A stretch of DNA of 64,000 nt from an uncultured Neptuniibacter sp. (GCF_947498015.1 NZ_CANMIR010000011.1:54758-118757); one strand, 5' to 3'; counted from the stretch's first letter, positions 28,946-38,494 are shown. Notes: generated by a model from the letters alone, not told the origin. Translations and numbers: made by a program.

Positions 28946-29064
28946 CCCCCATATTCTGTGGATAACTGTGTTGATTAATTCTTAGTATCCTCCCTGAAGC
29001 CCACTATTACAGGCCTTCCAAATTCTGATCGTTTTTACACCTATCGACCTCAAACGGAAATTGA
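28946..29064. repeat. Imperfect direct repeat, copy B
   Basis: Copy B, separated from copy A by about 95 bp of A/T-rich sequence that includes a one-mismatch box, TTTTCCACA. It carries the same order of elements: CCCCA, the DnaA box, TTAATTCTTAGTATC, AAGCCC and GATCGTTTTTACACCTATC. No ORF of any length spans the repeats, so the similarity is not coding. Confidence 0.7.
28957..28965 (-). promoter_or_regulatory. DnaA box (perfect) in repeat B
   Basis: TGTGGATAA at the same place in copy B as the box in copy A, 221 bp apart and in the same orientation. Confidence 0.6.
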
Positions 29065-29136
29065 ATTTTTTAATTGCGTATTCACCGGATCTGTCGTTAT
29101 TCTATTCCCCCTCTTAATCCCCGCTTGATCCTAACT

Positions 29137-29760
29137 ATGTCGCTAACCCTACTCTCACTGTTTATCCCCACCTTCTTTTTGGTCTCAATTACACCAGGCA
29201 TGTGTATGACCCTGGCATTGAGCTTAGGTATCTCTATCGGAGTTAGACGCAGTCTTTATATGATGTGGGGGGAGTTAATCGGCGTTGGTTTAGTAGCAGC
29301 TTCTGCTGCTTTAGGTGTGGCAACCCTGATGTTGAAATACCCCGATGCATTCACCGTATTAAAACTCGGTGGAGGAGCTTACTTAATCTGGTTGGGAATT
29401 GAGATGCTCCGCTCCCGCGGCAAACTGGTACTAAAAGAGCCCGGAGAAACTCAAGAGATCGCATCCGCCGGACAACTGGCTCTAAACGGCTTTATCACCG
29501 CAGTCGCCAACCCTAAGGGCTGGGCATTCTTTGTCACCCTGCTCCCCCCGTTTATTGATTCCTCTCTGCCTATGGCCCCCCAACTCTCTGTGCTTGTCTT
29601 ACTGATTCTGCTACTCGAATTCAGCTGCCTGCTGATCTATGCCTCAGGAGGCAAGCTCCTTCGCCACCTTCTGATGGCGCGTAACAATGTCCGGTTGATG
29701 AACCGTATCGCAGGCAGTCTGATGATTTGTGTGGGGATCTGGCTGGCGCTGGGGAAGTAG
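29137..29760 (+). CDS. LysE-family amino-acid/threonine exporter
   Basis: A 207-residue inner-membrane protein from the internal ATG at 29137 (MSLTLLSLFIPTFFLVSITPGMCMTLAL). The 21 codons upstream are not conserved-looking and lie in non-coding repeat-bearing DNA. It has about six hydrophobic segments and the family's TPGP-like turn near residue 20. LysE/RhtB proteins export lysine, threonine, homoserine lactone and similar compounds; the substrate is not predictable. It is not next to lysine genes. Confidence 0.9.
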   Translation: MSLTLLSLFIPTFFLVSITPGMCMTLALSLGISIGVRRSLYMMWGELIGVGLVAASAALGVATLMLKYPDAFTVLKLGGGAYLIWLGIEMLRSRGKLVLKEPGETQEIASAGQLALNGFITAVANPKGWAFFVTLLPPFIDSSLPMAPQLSVLVLLILLLEFSCLLIYASGGKLLRHLLMARNNVRLMNRIAGSLMICVGIWLALGK

Positions 29761-29840
29761 CCGATTAAAGTTGCAACATTTTCAAGATCACTCCATGCAG
29801 GCTAGCTACACTTAAATCAACTTTATAGGAGGGTTTCGTT

Positions 29841-30338
29841 ATGTCAGTTACCAATACCCTTGATAGCTATCTGCTCAATAAAGCTTGTGCGTACGATACG
29901 GTTCCTCATGAATTCTCAACCTCTGCCAGTGAGTCAGCCCTGCTGGCAGCTGTGCCGATGAAACAGGTCGTAAAGGCTGTTGTAGTCCACGATCACAGCC
30001 ATTACATGCTGGCGGCGATTCCGGCAATGAACAAAGTCATTCTACCGCAGCTAGAAGAGATTACGGGGAGTCGGAACGTGTTAGCAAAAGAATCAGAGAT
30101 CAAACGGATATTTGGCGATTGTGAAGCGGGGGCTGTCCCGGCAATAGGACAGGCTTATGGCGTAGATGTGATCTGGGATGATGCCTTAGCAGAGGGTGAT
30201 GATCTCTACATTGAGGCAGGAGACCATCGCAATCTAATCCACCTTAAGGGTGATCAGTTTAAACAGTTGATGAAACATAACCCCCACGGCCAGATCAGTT
30301 GCGCACCGGAAGAGTTATATGAGATGAGTCACTTTTGA
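29841..30338 (+). CDS. YbaK/ProX-family aminoacyl-tRNA deacylase-like protein
   Basis: A 165-residue stand-alone YbaK-type domain. The family hydrolyses mischarged aminoacyl-tRNAs in trans. The conserved core is seen around KQVVKAVVV (residues 41-49) and GAVPAIGQAYG (about 97-107). An excellent AGGAGGG ribosome site stands eight bases before the ATG. The gene ends at a bidirectional terminator shared with the convergent subtilase. Which tRNA it edits cannot be told. Confidence 0.85.
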   Translation: MSVTNTLDSYLLNKACAYDTVPHEFSTSASESALLAAVPMKQVVKAVVVHDHSHYMLAAIPAMNKVILPQLEEITGSRNVLAKESEIKRIFGDCEAGAVPAIGQAYGVDVIWDDALAEGDDLYIEAGDHRNLIHLKGDQFKQLMKHNPHGQISCAPEELYEMSHF

Positions 30339-30376
30339 TTGGTCAATAAATATGACCTCCCACTGTTTCAAGCAAT

Positions 30377-30405
30377 AAAAAGCCCGGTCTCACCGGGCTT
30401 TTTTT
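30377..30405. terminator. Bidirectional rho-independent terminator
   Basis: AGCCCGGT-CTC-ACCGGGCT with A5 on the left and T7 on the right. It lies between the YbaK-like gene and the convergent subtilase and can end both transcripts. Confidence 0.92.
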
Positions 30406-30407
30406 GA

Positions 30408-32168
30408 TCAATTACCGCATTTTTTCCAGCCGCCTTTACAAGTACCGGAGCCACCGCCATCAGAACCTGACGTCACCTCAATTTGAGGTGCGATAACCCA
30501 ATCAGAGTTGCCTGCACTGTTGAAGGCGCGGACTCTGTACTCATAAACACCATCCAGACCGGATTCATCATAAAAATCGACATTGCTGCTGGTGGTCGTC
30601 ACAGCGGCAAATCCACTCCATTTACGACGGTTCTTCTTGCGCTTCTCGATATAAAAACCGGCTTCGTCATCACTCACATCATTCCAGCTAAGGTTAGCAA
30701 TACCGCTTCCAGATACGCTGGTTACTGCAAAACTGGTGGGTGCTGAGGGTATTGTTGGTTCCGGCTCAGGAGGCGGCGGAAGCACGCCATCCAACGCAGC
30801 TAGTGCTGCTCCGGCATCTAAGATGCCTGAGCCACATTGAGAGCAACTTGCTGGAAATGCCCGCGCGGAAGCTTTAAGTGTTGCTTCAACTTCAGCCGGT
30901 GTAATTCCGGGGTCTTTTAAATACATTAAACCAGCAACCGCAGCGACATGCGGTGCAGCCATACTCGTGCCCTGATAATACGCATATGTCGATGACTCAG
31001 GAGAAGTCGCACCCGTATTTAACGTCGATAACACACCATTAGCGCTGCCCGTTGACATATCACCGCCCGGGGCTGCCAGGTCTACTGAATCACCAACGTT
31101 AGAGTAGTATGCACGGCCACCTGTACGGCCCGTTGCAGCAACACTCACCACATTACTGCAGTTTGCTGGTTGGAACCCTGCTGCATCCGTATTTGAATTA
31201 CCCGCAGAGACGACAACGGTCGCACCAGCAGCTACTGCCGTATTAATAGCCTGCTGATAGGTAGAGCTACAACTGCCCGAACCACCCAGGCTCATATTGA
31301 TCACTCGTGCCTTATGTGAATTATCTGAACCTGTTGCTGCCCAGACGATGCCATCGGAGATATCAGAAAGATAACCACCACAACGTCCCAAGACACGAAC
31401 CGGTACAACTTTTAGTAGGTTATAACCAACCCCTGCAACACCACTACCGTTATTGGTTACCGCACTGATTGTTCCGCTGACATGTGTTCCGTGCCAGCTG
31501 CTATCCTCATCCTGTCGGGGGTAACCACTACCACAAGCCCCTTGTGAAACCCAATCACCGGGATCGCTTGGATCTGAATCCCTGCCATCTCCATCATTCG
31601 ATACAAATGTCCCCGAGATCATATCCGTTCCACCAAGCACATTGCCCATAAGGTCCGGGTGGTTCGTAATACCAGTATCCAGTACAGCCACATTAACTGA
31701 ACCGTCAGTGCTATTAAGCTGAGCCCAGGCACCCTCAATATTCATACCACCTGCGGTTTCATGATAATGCCATTGAAGGTCATAAACCGGTTGGTTACCA
31801 CTGGCAACACCCTCATTTGGCGGGGTTGCGAGATCACCCACTGCAAACATCATCTGGTCAGCTTCCGCATGCTTAACACCAGATGTCGCAGCCAAAGCGG
31901 TTGCATAGCCCTTAACCTGCGGCAAGCTTTCCATCGAAGGAAGCCTATATACATGTGCCCCTAAAGAGGTGCTTTTAACATAAATAAGTTTCTTGTTAAT
32001 CTGTTTTGAAAGACCGATAGCTTTTCGTGAACCAGATGCCAGTCGATCACTGAATTTTACGATGATCTGATCGGTGAGGTTATGCTCTTGCGGTGCAGCA
32101 ATCGCCCCTGTTGACTGTACTAGTGCTGCACTGACAGATACAGCCAGCCCATATTTCATAAACTTCAT
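30408..32168 (-). CDS. Secreted subtilisin-like serine protease (S8) with C-terminal FN3-like domain
   Basis: A 586-residue preproprotein. It has a signal peptide (about 1-25), an inhibitor-type propeptide (about 33-108), and an S8 catalytic domain (about 140-455). The full triad is present: D164 in AVLDTGI, H226 in HGTHVSG and S402 in GTSMAAPH. The oxyanion Asn is at 324. A proline-rich linker, PPPPEPEP (about 464-471), leads to a fibronectin-III-like domain (about 475-570) and a short basic, cysteine-containing tail. It probably degrades extracellular proteins for nutrition. Confidence 0.95.
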   Translation of the reverse strand: MKFMKYGLAVSVSAALVQSTGAIAAPQEHNLTDQIIVKFSDRLASGSRKAIGLSKQINKKLIYVKSTSLGAHVYRLPSMESLPQVKGYATALAATSGVKHAEADQMMFAVGDLATPPNEGVASGNQPVYDLQWHYHETAGGMNIEGAWAQLNSTDGSVNVAVLDTGITNHPDLMGNVLGGTDMISGTFVSNDGDGRDSDPSDPGDWVSQGACGSGYPRQDEDSSWHGTHVSGTISAVTNNGSGVAGVGYNLLKVVPVRVLGRCGGYLSDISDGIVWAATGSDNSHKARVINMSLGGSGSCSSTYQQAINTAVAAGATVVVSAGNSNTDAAGFQPANCSNVVSVAATGRTGGRAYYSNVGDSVDLAAPGGDMSTGSANGVLSTLNTGATSPESSTYAYYQGTSMAAPHVAAVAGLMYLKDPGITPAEVEATLKASARAFPASCSQCGSGILDAGAALAALDGVLPPPPEPEPTIPSAPTSFAVTSVSGSGIANLSWNDVSDDEAGFYIEKRKKNRRKWSGFAAVTTTSSNVDFYDESGLDGVYEYRVRAFNSAGNSDWVIAPQIEVTSGSDGGGSGTCKGGWKKCGN

Positions 32169-32309
32169 AACATTCTCGCTTCGGTCTCAAATATTAGGTT
32201 GTTGCATTCCAATCGAGGTAACGACCCTAAAACCATGACAACTCAACCATTTGAGTTTAGCTGTACTTTTCAGGGGATAACAAAATATTTTCCAGTTTCG
32301 GTTTCACTT

Positions 32310-32888
32310 TTAAGCTGCACAGCTTTCATCGCTTTCAGGTGATGAACGGTAAAACTCAACTAGTTTTAAGCGATATTTATTCTCACCCTTGTGACGATCA
32401 TAATCGATCGGGGTAATCGTGCGCTCAAAGCGCTCAATAATTTCTACAAGATTATATCCATTCTGTGGTGCCACTCTCAGTAGAGGTAGTGAAACTGCAT
32501 GGCACAGCTCTTCAAGAAAAAGATCCTGCTTTTTGAACTGCTTTTTATCAAAACTATGATCATCTAGCTCAACAGCGCAGACGATGGCATCAGAGATGCT
32601 ATCACACACAATATAATCGAAAGCGTTTGCTTCAATGGGTTTCAACGCTTTTCGTTTAGCCCGATCAGACAGCTCCGGTGTCGCTTCAAAAACATCAGAC
32701 ATCGGTATTTTGCTATAGACCTTATATTTCCCACCTACCGCTTTTTCCAGTATAGAGCTGAACATCTGCTCTTTATGGGAGAGCGCATGTTGAGGTTGTT
32801 TACCTCCAAACAGGCTCCTTGTGATTTGGAAAATAAATCCTGTCATTACCAGCCCTCCCAGCAGATAAATCCATAACTGATCGTTCAC
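32310..32888 (-). CDS. DUF2726 domain protein
   Basis: A 192-residue protein with an N-terminal membrane helix (residues 7-25). A DUF2726 domain (about 45-165) shows the typical EQMFSSILEKAVGGKYKVYSK start and FDYIVC strand. DUF2726 resembles a nuclease-like fold in some proteins, but no catalytic function is established, and the C-terminal topoisomerase-type zinc motif is not present here. The start is GTG, with AAGGG eight bases upstream. Confidence 0.8.
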   Translation of the reverse strand: MNDQLWIYLLGGLVMTGFIFQITRSLFGGKQPQHALSHKEQMFSSILEKAVGGKYKVYSKIPMSDVFEATPELSDRAKRKALKPIEANAFDYIVCDSISDAIVCAVELDDHSFDKKQFKKQDLFLEELCHAVSLPLLRVAPQNGYNLVEIIERFERTITPIDYDRHKGENKYRLKLVEFYRSSPESDESCAA

Positions 32889-33111
32889 ACCAATACCCTT
32901 GTTATATCGAAGGCGGCAATACTACCGGCTGCATAGTCGGAAAGCATCCCATTTCCTTTTGGCAATCGGATAACTAGCCTAAAGTACCGCTTATTTCTTA
33001 CCTGGAAATGACATACCGCCAACATCCATGAGTACTCGATGAGTTACCTGAATATCGGCCAGCATCAGAGTTTCTGAATAATAGAAAAGTATTAAGGACC
33101 TGCCAGAAGAG

Positions 33112-35715
33112 TTATCTGGCAGGTGTTGCAAAGGTCGTTTTAATAGCCTGATTCAGGTCGGGTGTCGGTTTACCAATATGATAGCCCTGCGCAAACGTAA
33201 TCCCTGACTGGGCAACCAGTGAGAGGACCTCTTCACTTTCAACAAACTCTGCCACAGTTTCGACATTCAGCTCCTGCGCCAATGAAGAGATGCTGTTAAC
33301 AAACGCCATATCTCGCTGATCATTAGCCATATTAGCAATGAATTCGCCCTCAATTTTGACATAGTCAATCGGCAGATGTTTTAGGTAATGGAAGGATGAG
33401 AATCCCGAACCAAAGTCGTCAATTGCCAGTTTGAAGCCCTGATCTTTAAGATTGAGAACAAAGCTCTCCAATACAGCAATATTCTTCACCGTATCCCGTT
33501 CAGTGATCTCAAAAGTTACCTGTTTGGGATCAATATCATAGTTCTCGGCGATCCTGCGAATGGTCGGAATAAAGTCACTGATGACAATTGACCGTGGCGA
33601 TAAGTTGATAAACACCTTACCGCTGTATCCGGTCTCTTTGACCTGAGCGAAGGCCTTATCCATAACGATGTAATCGAGCTGATGTACTTTACCGATCGAT
33701 TCCGCGATCTCAATAAACTCGTTAGCCCCCATTAATTTATTATCCGGAAGCTGAATGCGGCTGAGCACTTCCACCGCATGGACCTCACCATTTTCAGATG
33801 AGACTATCGGTTGAAATGCGGGAATCAGCTCACGCTTTTCGATTGCCTGAGTCACAAGCACTGTTTTATCTGACATCTCTTTGAAGATATCAACCAGTTC
33901 ATTCTCATCGGGTAGAGCGATCTGATCCTTGCCTAAATTTTTCGCCCGGTACATCAGATTATCGACAAACATAAACAGATCTTTCTTATTCTGGGCATGA
34001 TCAGGATAAACACCGATACCCAGAGAGCCTGTCAGCTTCAGGTTTGTAGATTCATCGTAATAAAGAGAGTGGCTCCGAATTGCCTGTAGTACTAATTCAG
34101 CAGCCTTAGCCGCCTGTGTAGAATCCGCTTCGGGCAGCACGATAACAAACTCATCCCCCCCATATCGAGCTATGATCGCATCCTTACCCAGCGCATTTTG
34201 TAAAGCGATCGAGAAATCGGCCAAGAGCTTATCGCCCCAGCTGTGCCCATAACCATCATTAATTGATTTAAAGTTATCCAGATCCAGCAGGAGCAGTGCA
34301 ACTTTGTAATCATGCCTATCGGCACGATCGAGTTCATAATCCAGCAACTCCCAGAACATTCTCTGGTTATACAGATTAGTGAGAGGGTCACGCGTCGCGT
34401 AGTACTCAAGATCTTTTGTGTATTTATAGATCGCTCTGACCGAGCCAACCACATTCAGCAGTGTTGAAAGAATACTCTCCAACACCAGCACTTTAGTGGA
34501 ATCCTGAATTGTATCGGAGTGCACGCCGATACCGACAATCCCACCAATTTTGGGCGTTTCAACTAATAAAGACTTGGTTTGTAGTTCAACTGATTTTTCG
34601 TCCAGCTCCAACGGCTCTGCATACTCATAAACTGTATTATGCCGTAGGTTCAATCCACCTGTGCTAAATAACGTTTCATCATTTTCAAGTCGTTTAAGGA
34701 TCGCCTGCTCCATCAATTTCTTAGTTTGATCCGAGGGAGGCTGCAACCAGAATATCTCCAGATCAAACACCTCATTATCAACCTTAAAGATCGAGAACAT
34801 GGTGAAGACATTCATCACTTTATTGATATCGACCATCAGAAAGTTTACATACTCCCGCCAGTCTTTGACGACTTCAGAGGTGATTACAAACTTTTCCAAC
34901 AGACGAATCTCAAATTCCAACAGCTCTTTATCGACAGCGATACTATTCAGCTTTGTCGCCAGCGATCTGACCTGATTAAAGATGACCTGGAGCTCTTTAA
35001 AAGCAATGGAGTTATGGCCCTGCTCAAAACGGGCAAGATCCGAAACCGATTCAATCGAATCGATACTGGTGGCAAGCTCCTCAATAGAGCGATCCACGCG
35101 TGATGAGATCTGCCGAGTTGCCAGAAATGCGAGTAAAATTGGAAGGGGAGAAACCAAAAGCAGTGTCAGTAACAGCTCTTTCTGAGCATTGAAGAAGGAT
35201 TTATCCAGCTGTTGAGTCACCTCAATTACACCTAGAGTCTCACCCTCCTCAACGTTGGTATGGCAATTGGTGCATACCTCTTTGGCATTGAGCGGGTAGA
35301 GATAGGTCAGCGTTTGATCACTGGTCAGAAGTTCTGAGCGACCAGACTGTAATACCCGACGGTGTGTTTCCTGCAACTCAGGCGACACCATATCACCAAA
35401 TTTCTGGTTAACCTTTTCACCACGGTATAGCGTGACACGCAGGTCACTTAATCGATTATCCAGCTCCATCTGCTTCACGAACGACTCAAGTTGAGTACGA
35501 TTCCAGCCTTGGCTCATTACCAGATACATCGAATTGAATGTTTGCTTAGCAACACGCTCAGCGACCTCTGCAGCACTGCGTTCAACACTTTTATTAAACG
35601 CATAATGGGTCACGGAAAAGAGTACCAAAAACCCGAGGACAGAATAGATAAACGTTTTTTGTAGCAAAAAACTACGGATAGACGCAGCCGACCGCTTGCT
35701 CACTGAGTACCACAC
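33112..35715 (-). CDS. GGDEF-EAL protein with periplasmic c-type haem motif
   Basis: An 867-residue inner-membrane protein: membrane helix about 20-42, a periplasmic domain (43-178) with a CxxCH haem-attachment motif (C148, C151, H152), helix about 179-200, a cytosolic linker with a GAF-like segment (about 265-425), GGDEF (about 440-600; ARYGGDEF intact) and EAL (about 615-860; EVL in place of EAL, other motifs intact). The periplasmic part resembles the Tll0287/DUF3365 kind of haem-binding sensor. Haem c would let c-di-GMP levels follow redox state, oxygen or NO. The first codon is GTG with no clear ribosome site, so the exact start is uncertain. Confidence 0.87.
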   Translation of the reverse strand: MWYSVSKRSAASIRSFLLQKTFIYSVLGFLVLFSVTHYAFNKSVERSAAEVAERVAKQTFNSMYLVMSQGWNRTQLESFVKQMELDNRLSDLRVTLYRGEKVNQKFGDMVSPELQETHRRVLQSGRSELLTSDQTLTYLYPLNAKEVCTNCHTNVEEGETLGVIEVTQQLDKSFFNAQKELLLTLLLVSPLPILLAFLATRQISSRVDRSIEELATSIDSIESVSDLARFEQGHNSIAFKELQVIFNQVRSLATKLNSIAVDKELLEFEIRLLEKFVITSEVVKDWREYVNFLMVDINKVMNVFTMFSIFKVDNEVFDLEIFWLQPPSDQTKKLMEQAILKRLENDETLFSTGGLNLRHNTVYEYAEPLELDEKSVELQTKSLLVETPKIGGIVGIGVHSDTIQDSTKVLVLESILSTLLNVVGSVRAIYKYTKDLEYYATRDPLTNLYNQRMFWELLDYELDRADRHDYKVALLLLDLDNFKSINDGYGHSWGDKLLADFSIALQNALGKDAIIARYGGDEFVIVLPEADSTQAAKAAELVLQAIRSHSLYYDESTNLKLTGSLGIGVYPDHAQNKKDLFMFVDNLMYRAKNLGKDQIALPDENELVDIFKEMSDKTVLVTQAIEKRELIPAFQPIVSSENGEVHAVEVLSRIQLPDNKLMGANEFIEIAESIGKVHQLDYIVMDKAFAQVKETGYSGKVFINLSPRSIVISDFIPTIRRIAENYDIDPKQVTFEITERDTVKNIAVLESFVLNLKDQGFKLAIDDFGSGFSSFHYLKHLPIDYVKIEGEFIANMANDQRDMAFVNSISSLAQELNVETVAEFVESEEVLSLVAQSGITFAQGYHIGKPTPDLNQAIKTTFATPAR

Positions 35716-35890
35716 TATGTATTGTTATTTTTTGATTGCCTAACATAGCTGCTTCTGAAACAGACCGTTTGACCTGAATCAAATAAACTAACATTAGGGA
35801 TGTTAAAGTGATGCGGGGAGTATAATGACTAAAAATAAAAAATTAAGTGTCTTTTTGTTATAAGGATAATCTTGAAAAGCTAATAACTTC

Positions 35891-36376
35891 CTAGTTTTCA
35901 TGGCAAAAGAGGTATAAACGGAGGTCAAGTTCTAATTGATGGTAGTTTGGCTCCATATACTCACATAGATTGTAAAATGCCTTGTTATGCGCCATCTCTT
36001 TTAGATGGGCCAGCTCATGTACCACAATCATTCTCAAAAAATCTTCCGGCATCTGTTTGAATCGTGTATCGATCCTGAGCTCTTTTTTAGCCTTGAGTTT
36101 ACTCCCCTGCACCCGAGAGACCCGGCTGTGCGTACCCAAAGCATTCAGAGCTGATACCTTATCACTGTATTCAACCTTGCTAATAGGTGCTGATTTTCGC
36201 ATGTGGCGATTTTTCATCTCCATCACATATTCATACAAAGCTTTGTTACTTTTTACATGATGTTGCTGTGTATATTTATCAGCTAACAGCTGTACCAGAC
36301 GCCCCTCTTCAAGAAGGCGAACAGCCTGCTCCTTGAGATGCTCTGGGTAATGATTGATATATTTTAGATCGGTCAT
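35891..36376 (-). CDS. YgjP-like (DUF45) metallopeptidase-domain protein
   Basis: A 161-residue protein with the zinc motif HELAHLKEMAHNKAFY (HExxH) in the last third, followed by a helix containing CEYMEPNYHQLE. This is the WLM/YgjP-like arrangement, though shorter than most (about 230). The N-terminal 50 residues are helical and charged. Its substrate is unknown. It follows the qmcA/nfeD pair on the same strand, 39 bp after nfeD. Confidence 0.8.
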   Translation of the reverse strand: MTDLKYINHYPEHLKEQAVRLLEEGRLVQLLADKYTQQHHVKSNKALYEYVMEMKNRHMRKSAPISKVEYSDKVSALNALGTHSRVSRVQGSKLKAKKELRIDTRFKQMPEDFLRMIVVHELAHLKEMAHNKAFYNLCEYMEPNYHQLELDLRLYLFCHEN

Positions 36377-36415
36377 AGAGAGAAAGAGCCTGAAAAATCA
36401 GGCCCTTGCTTATCA

Positions 36416-36871
36416 TCAGGTTATCTTTCGAATTAACAGGGTCATCCCTTCACAGTCATAGACTTCAATCCGTGTCCCTTCTGTTAGATCTTCTTCAGCC
36501 GACACTCGCCAGAAGGTATCACCAATCTGTAAACGCCCGCTGCCATTTTCAATGGTTTGTTGCAGGATCAGCTTTCGGCCAACAAGCTGTGCAGCCCTAT
36601 TATTGATCATCTCTGCATCATCGATGCATTTATCAGGGCGAAAGAATTTCCAGAACAGAATCGAGGCGACCACAGAGAGTAGAGCAAAAAGAAGAAACTG
36701 AGTTTGCCAGTCATTGATCAGCCCAGTTGCCATTAACAGAGCGACACCTAGTGCCGACATCGATATGCCAATCATAAACCCAGCAGCACCCAGTGCTTCT
36801 CCTCCCAACAGAACTAACGCAAGGATGATCCAATGCCAAAAGTTGAGGGATTGCAGTAGTTCTAACATCAT
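36416..36871 (-). CDS. NfeD-family membrane protein
   Basis: A 151-residue inner-membrane protein: hydrophobic helices at about 9-30, 32-50 and 55-75, then a C-terminal OB-fold domain (about 85-148) with RLQIGDTFWRVSAEEDL. Length and order match E. coli YbbJ, partner of QmcA. The first ATG abuts the qmcA stop, so translation is probably coupled. NfeD proteins act with SPFH proteins in membrane microdomains. Confidence 0.88.
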   Translation of the reverse strand: MMLELLQSLNFWHWIILALVLLGGEALGAAGFMIGISMSALGVALLMATGLINDWQTQFLLFALLSVVASILFWKFFRPDKCIDDAEMINNRAAQLVGRKLILQQTIENGSGRLQIGDTFWRVSAEEDLTEGTRIEVYDCEGMTLLIRKIT

Positions 36872-37786
36872 TTAGCCTGACTTGGTTGCTTTCAAGAGTT
36901 CGCTGATGCCCGCAACGGAGCCAATCACACTACTGGCTTCCAGTGGCATCATCACCACTTTAGAGTTTTCGCCGGACCCAATATTCTGTAGCGCCTCGGT
37001 GTATTTTTGCGCGATGAAATAATTAAGCGCCTGAGGATTCCCTTGAGCGATCGCATCCGAAACAACTTTAGTGGCTTTGGCCTCTGCTAATGCCAAACGC
37101 TCACGCGCCTCCGCTTCTCGAAATGCTGCCTCCTTTTCACCTTCTGCTGTGAGTATGGCCGCTTGTTTCTCACCTTCAGCCACTTTAATTGCAGCTTCCC
37201 GTTCACCTTCAGCCGTTAAAATTGCGGCGCGTTTTTCACGCTCAGCCTTCATCTGGTTCGCCATCGCTTCAACCAGATCAAGAGGAGGGGAAATATCTCT
37301 AATTTCAACACGGGTCACTTTTACACCCCATGGATCAGTAGCCTCATCCACTTTATTCAGCAACAGGCTATTGATGCTATCCCGATTAGACAGCATCTCA
37401 TCCAGTTCCATAGAGCCAAGTACAGCACGGATGTTTGTCATCACCAGATTCTGCATCGCTCTGTAGAGGTCATTCACCTCATAACTTGCTTTGGATGCAT
37501 CTAAAACCTGATAAAAACAGACAGCATCAGTCGTTACCTGAGCATTATCAGAACTGATGACCTCTTGTGGTGGCACATCCAGAACCTGCTCCATCATATT
37601 CTGCTTAGCGCCAACGCGATCAACAAATGGAATGATCAAATTTAAGCCTGGACGGAGGGTCTTGGTATATCGCCCAAAACGCTCAGTTGTCCAGTTAAAT
37701 CCCTGGGGTACTATTTTGACCCCGGAAAAGATAAAAATCAGTGCAAGAACGACGACCACACCGGCCGTTATTTCAAACCCAAACAT
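36872..37786 (-). CDS. qmcA: QmcA-like SPFH (stomatin) protein
   Basis: A 304-residue membrane-anchored SPFH protein from the ATG at 37786, which follows a strong AAGGAGG site. The ATG 13 codons upstream is less likely. An N-terminal helix (about 4-24) is followed by the SPFH/PHB domain ([21 protein letters not shown]) and a long helical stretch with repeated AEGE(K/R)(E/Q)AA units (about 190-235). E. coli QmcA has 305 residues. It oligomerises in the inner membrane and influences FtsH proteolysis. It forms an operon with the nfeD gene. Confidence 0.9.
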   Translation of the reverse strand: MFGFEITAGVVVVLALIFIFSGVKIVPQGFNWTTERFGRYTKTLRPGLNLIIPFVDRVGAKQNMMEQVLDVPPQEVISSDNAQVTTDAVCFYQVLDASKASYEVNDLYRAMQNLVMTNIRAVLGSMELDEMLSNRDSINSLLLNKVDEATDPWGVKVTRVEIRDISPPLDLVEAMANQMKAEREKRAAILTAEGEREAAIKVAEGEKQAAILTAEGEKEAAFREAEARERLALAEAKATKVVSDAIAQGNPQALNYFIAQKYTEALQNIGSGENSKVVMMPLEASSVIGSVAGISELLKATKSG

Positions 37787-37910
37787 CACATCCTCCTTTG
37801 AGTAAAGCTGGGTGAAGAGATTCATGTTAATACTGATTTACGATAACTGGAAATAAATGATTCAACACGAACGAATGGGATAGGTATTAAAAGAATAGGT
37901 TAGAGAGGTG

Positions 37911-37988
37911 AGGTAACCCTTAGGGTACGTGAATTTTAAGTCGCCAAGCTACTCAGGCTATTCACGATGACTGCGTTCAGGGTTACCT
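37911..37988. repeat. Nested inverted repeat (hairpin element)
   Basis: A perfect 10-bp inverted repeat, AGGTAACCCT (37911-37920) and AGGGTTACCT (37979-37988), encloses a second perfect 7-bp one, CGTGAAT (37928-37934) and ATTCACG (37960-37966). A short AGC/GCT loop lies inside. Together they can form an extended 78-base hairpin with an unequal internal loop. It lies in the 289-bp gap upstream of qmcA. No T run follows on either strand, so it does not look like a standard terminator. Confidence 0.6.
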
Positions 37989-38075
37989 GCTTTGATCGTT
38001 TATCTGGTAATTCACTGATATTAAGCCACGGGTTCGAAAAGAGGGAGAACCTACCGCACAACAGCAGCTAGACAC

Positions 38076-38258
38076 TTAAGTCTCTTCGATAGACTGATGC
38101 TCTGCCAGAAAGTTTCGAATAAAACGACGGACCTCCCGGGCTGCGCTTGTATCCATTTCATCACATAAGGCAACAAAATCATCCCGCTCATCCTCATTGA
38201 TACGAATGACCAACTGGCTATTTTTCTTTTTTGCTTTTGACTTCTTTTTAACAGCCAT
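38076..38258 (-). CDS. Small ribbon-helix-helix-like protein
   Basis: A 60-residue protein from the ATG at 38258, preceded by GAGAGAG. The upstream extension to 38324 has no support. A lysine-rich start (MAVKKKSKAKKK) leads to NSQLVIRINEDERDDF, then helices ending in a RRFIRNFL segment. This is the strand-helix-helix pattern of Arc/CopG-type DNA-binding proteins. No toxin gene is next to it, so it may be a stand-alone regulator. The family call is moderate. Confidence 0.65.
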   Translation of the reverse strand: MAVKKKSKAKKKNSQLVIRINEDERDDFVALCDEMDTSAAREVRRFIRNFLAEHQSIEET

Positions 38259-38450
38259 CTCTCTCAGACCTCTGAAAACTTCTGCATGGAAGAATACAGC
38301 AAATGTATCGCCACCCCAACGCATATATTGAAAATATACATTGTATATACGTTATTTTTATCCTGCCCCCTTATATATACGACTGATGACAAGCACTCCA
38401 AACGAAAACAGGATCAACTAAATTTTGCCAGACGTTTCTTAATTCACACA

Positions 38451-38459
38451 TGCTAGAAT
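38451..38459 (+). promoter_or_regulatory. Extended -10 promoter element for rlmG
   Basis: TGCTAGAAT (TGn plus a -10-like hexamer) lies 36 bp before the rlmG start at 38495. It overlaps the upstream in-frame ATG at 38450, which therefore cannot easily be translated. Confidence 0.5.
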
Positions 38460-38494
38460 GCCCCCTTCTCACCTATAGCTACTCAGTCGATTCA

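Noticed and set aside
28726..29064. The main chromosomal origin (oriC)
   Set aside because: The box number is small for oriC and no dnaA, rpmH or gidA gene is nearby; kept only as an origin-like or DnaA-titration candidate.
38076..38258. Antitoxin of a toxin-antitoxin pair
   Set aside because: No toxin-like gene lies next to it; only the RHH-like fold is supported.
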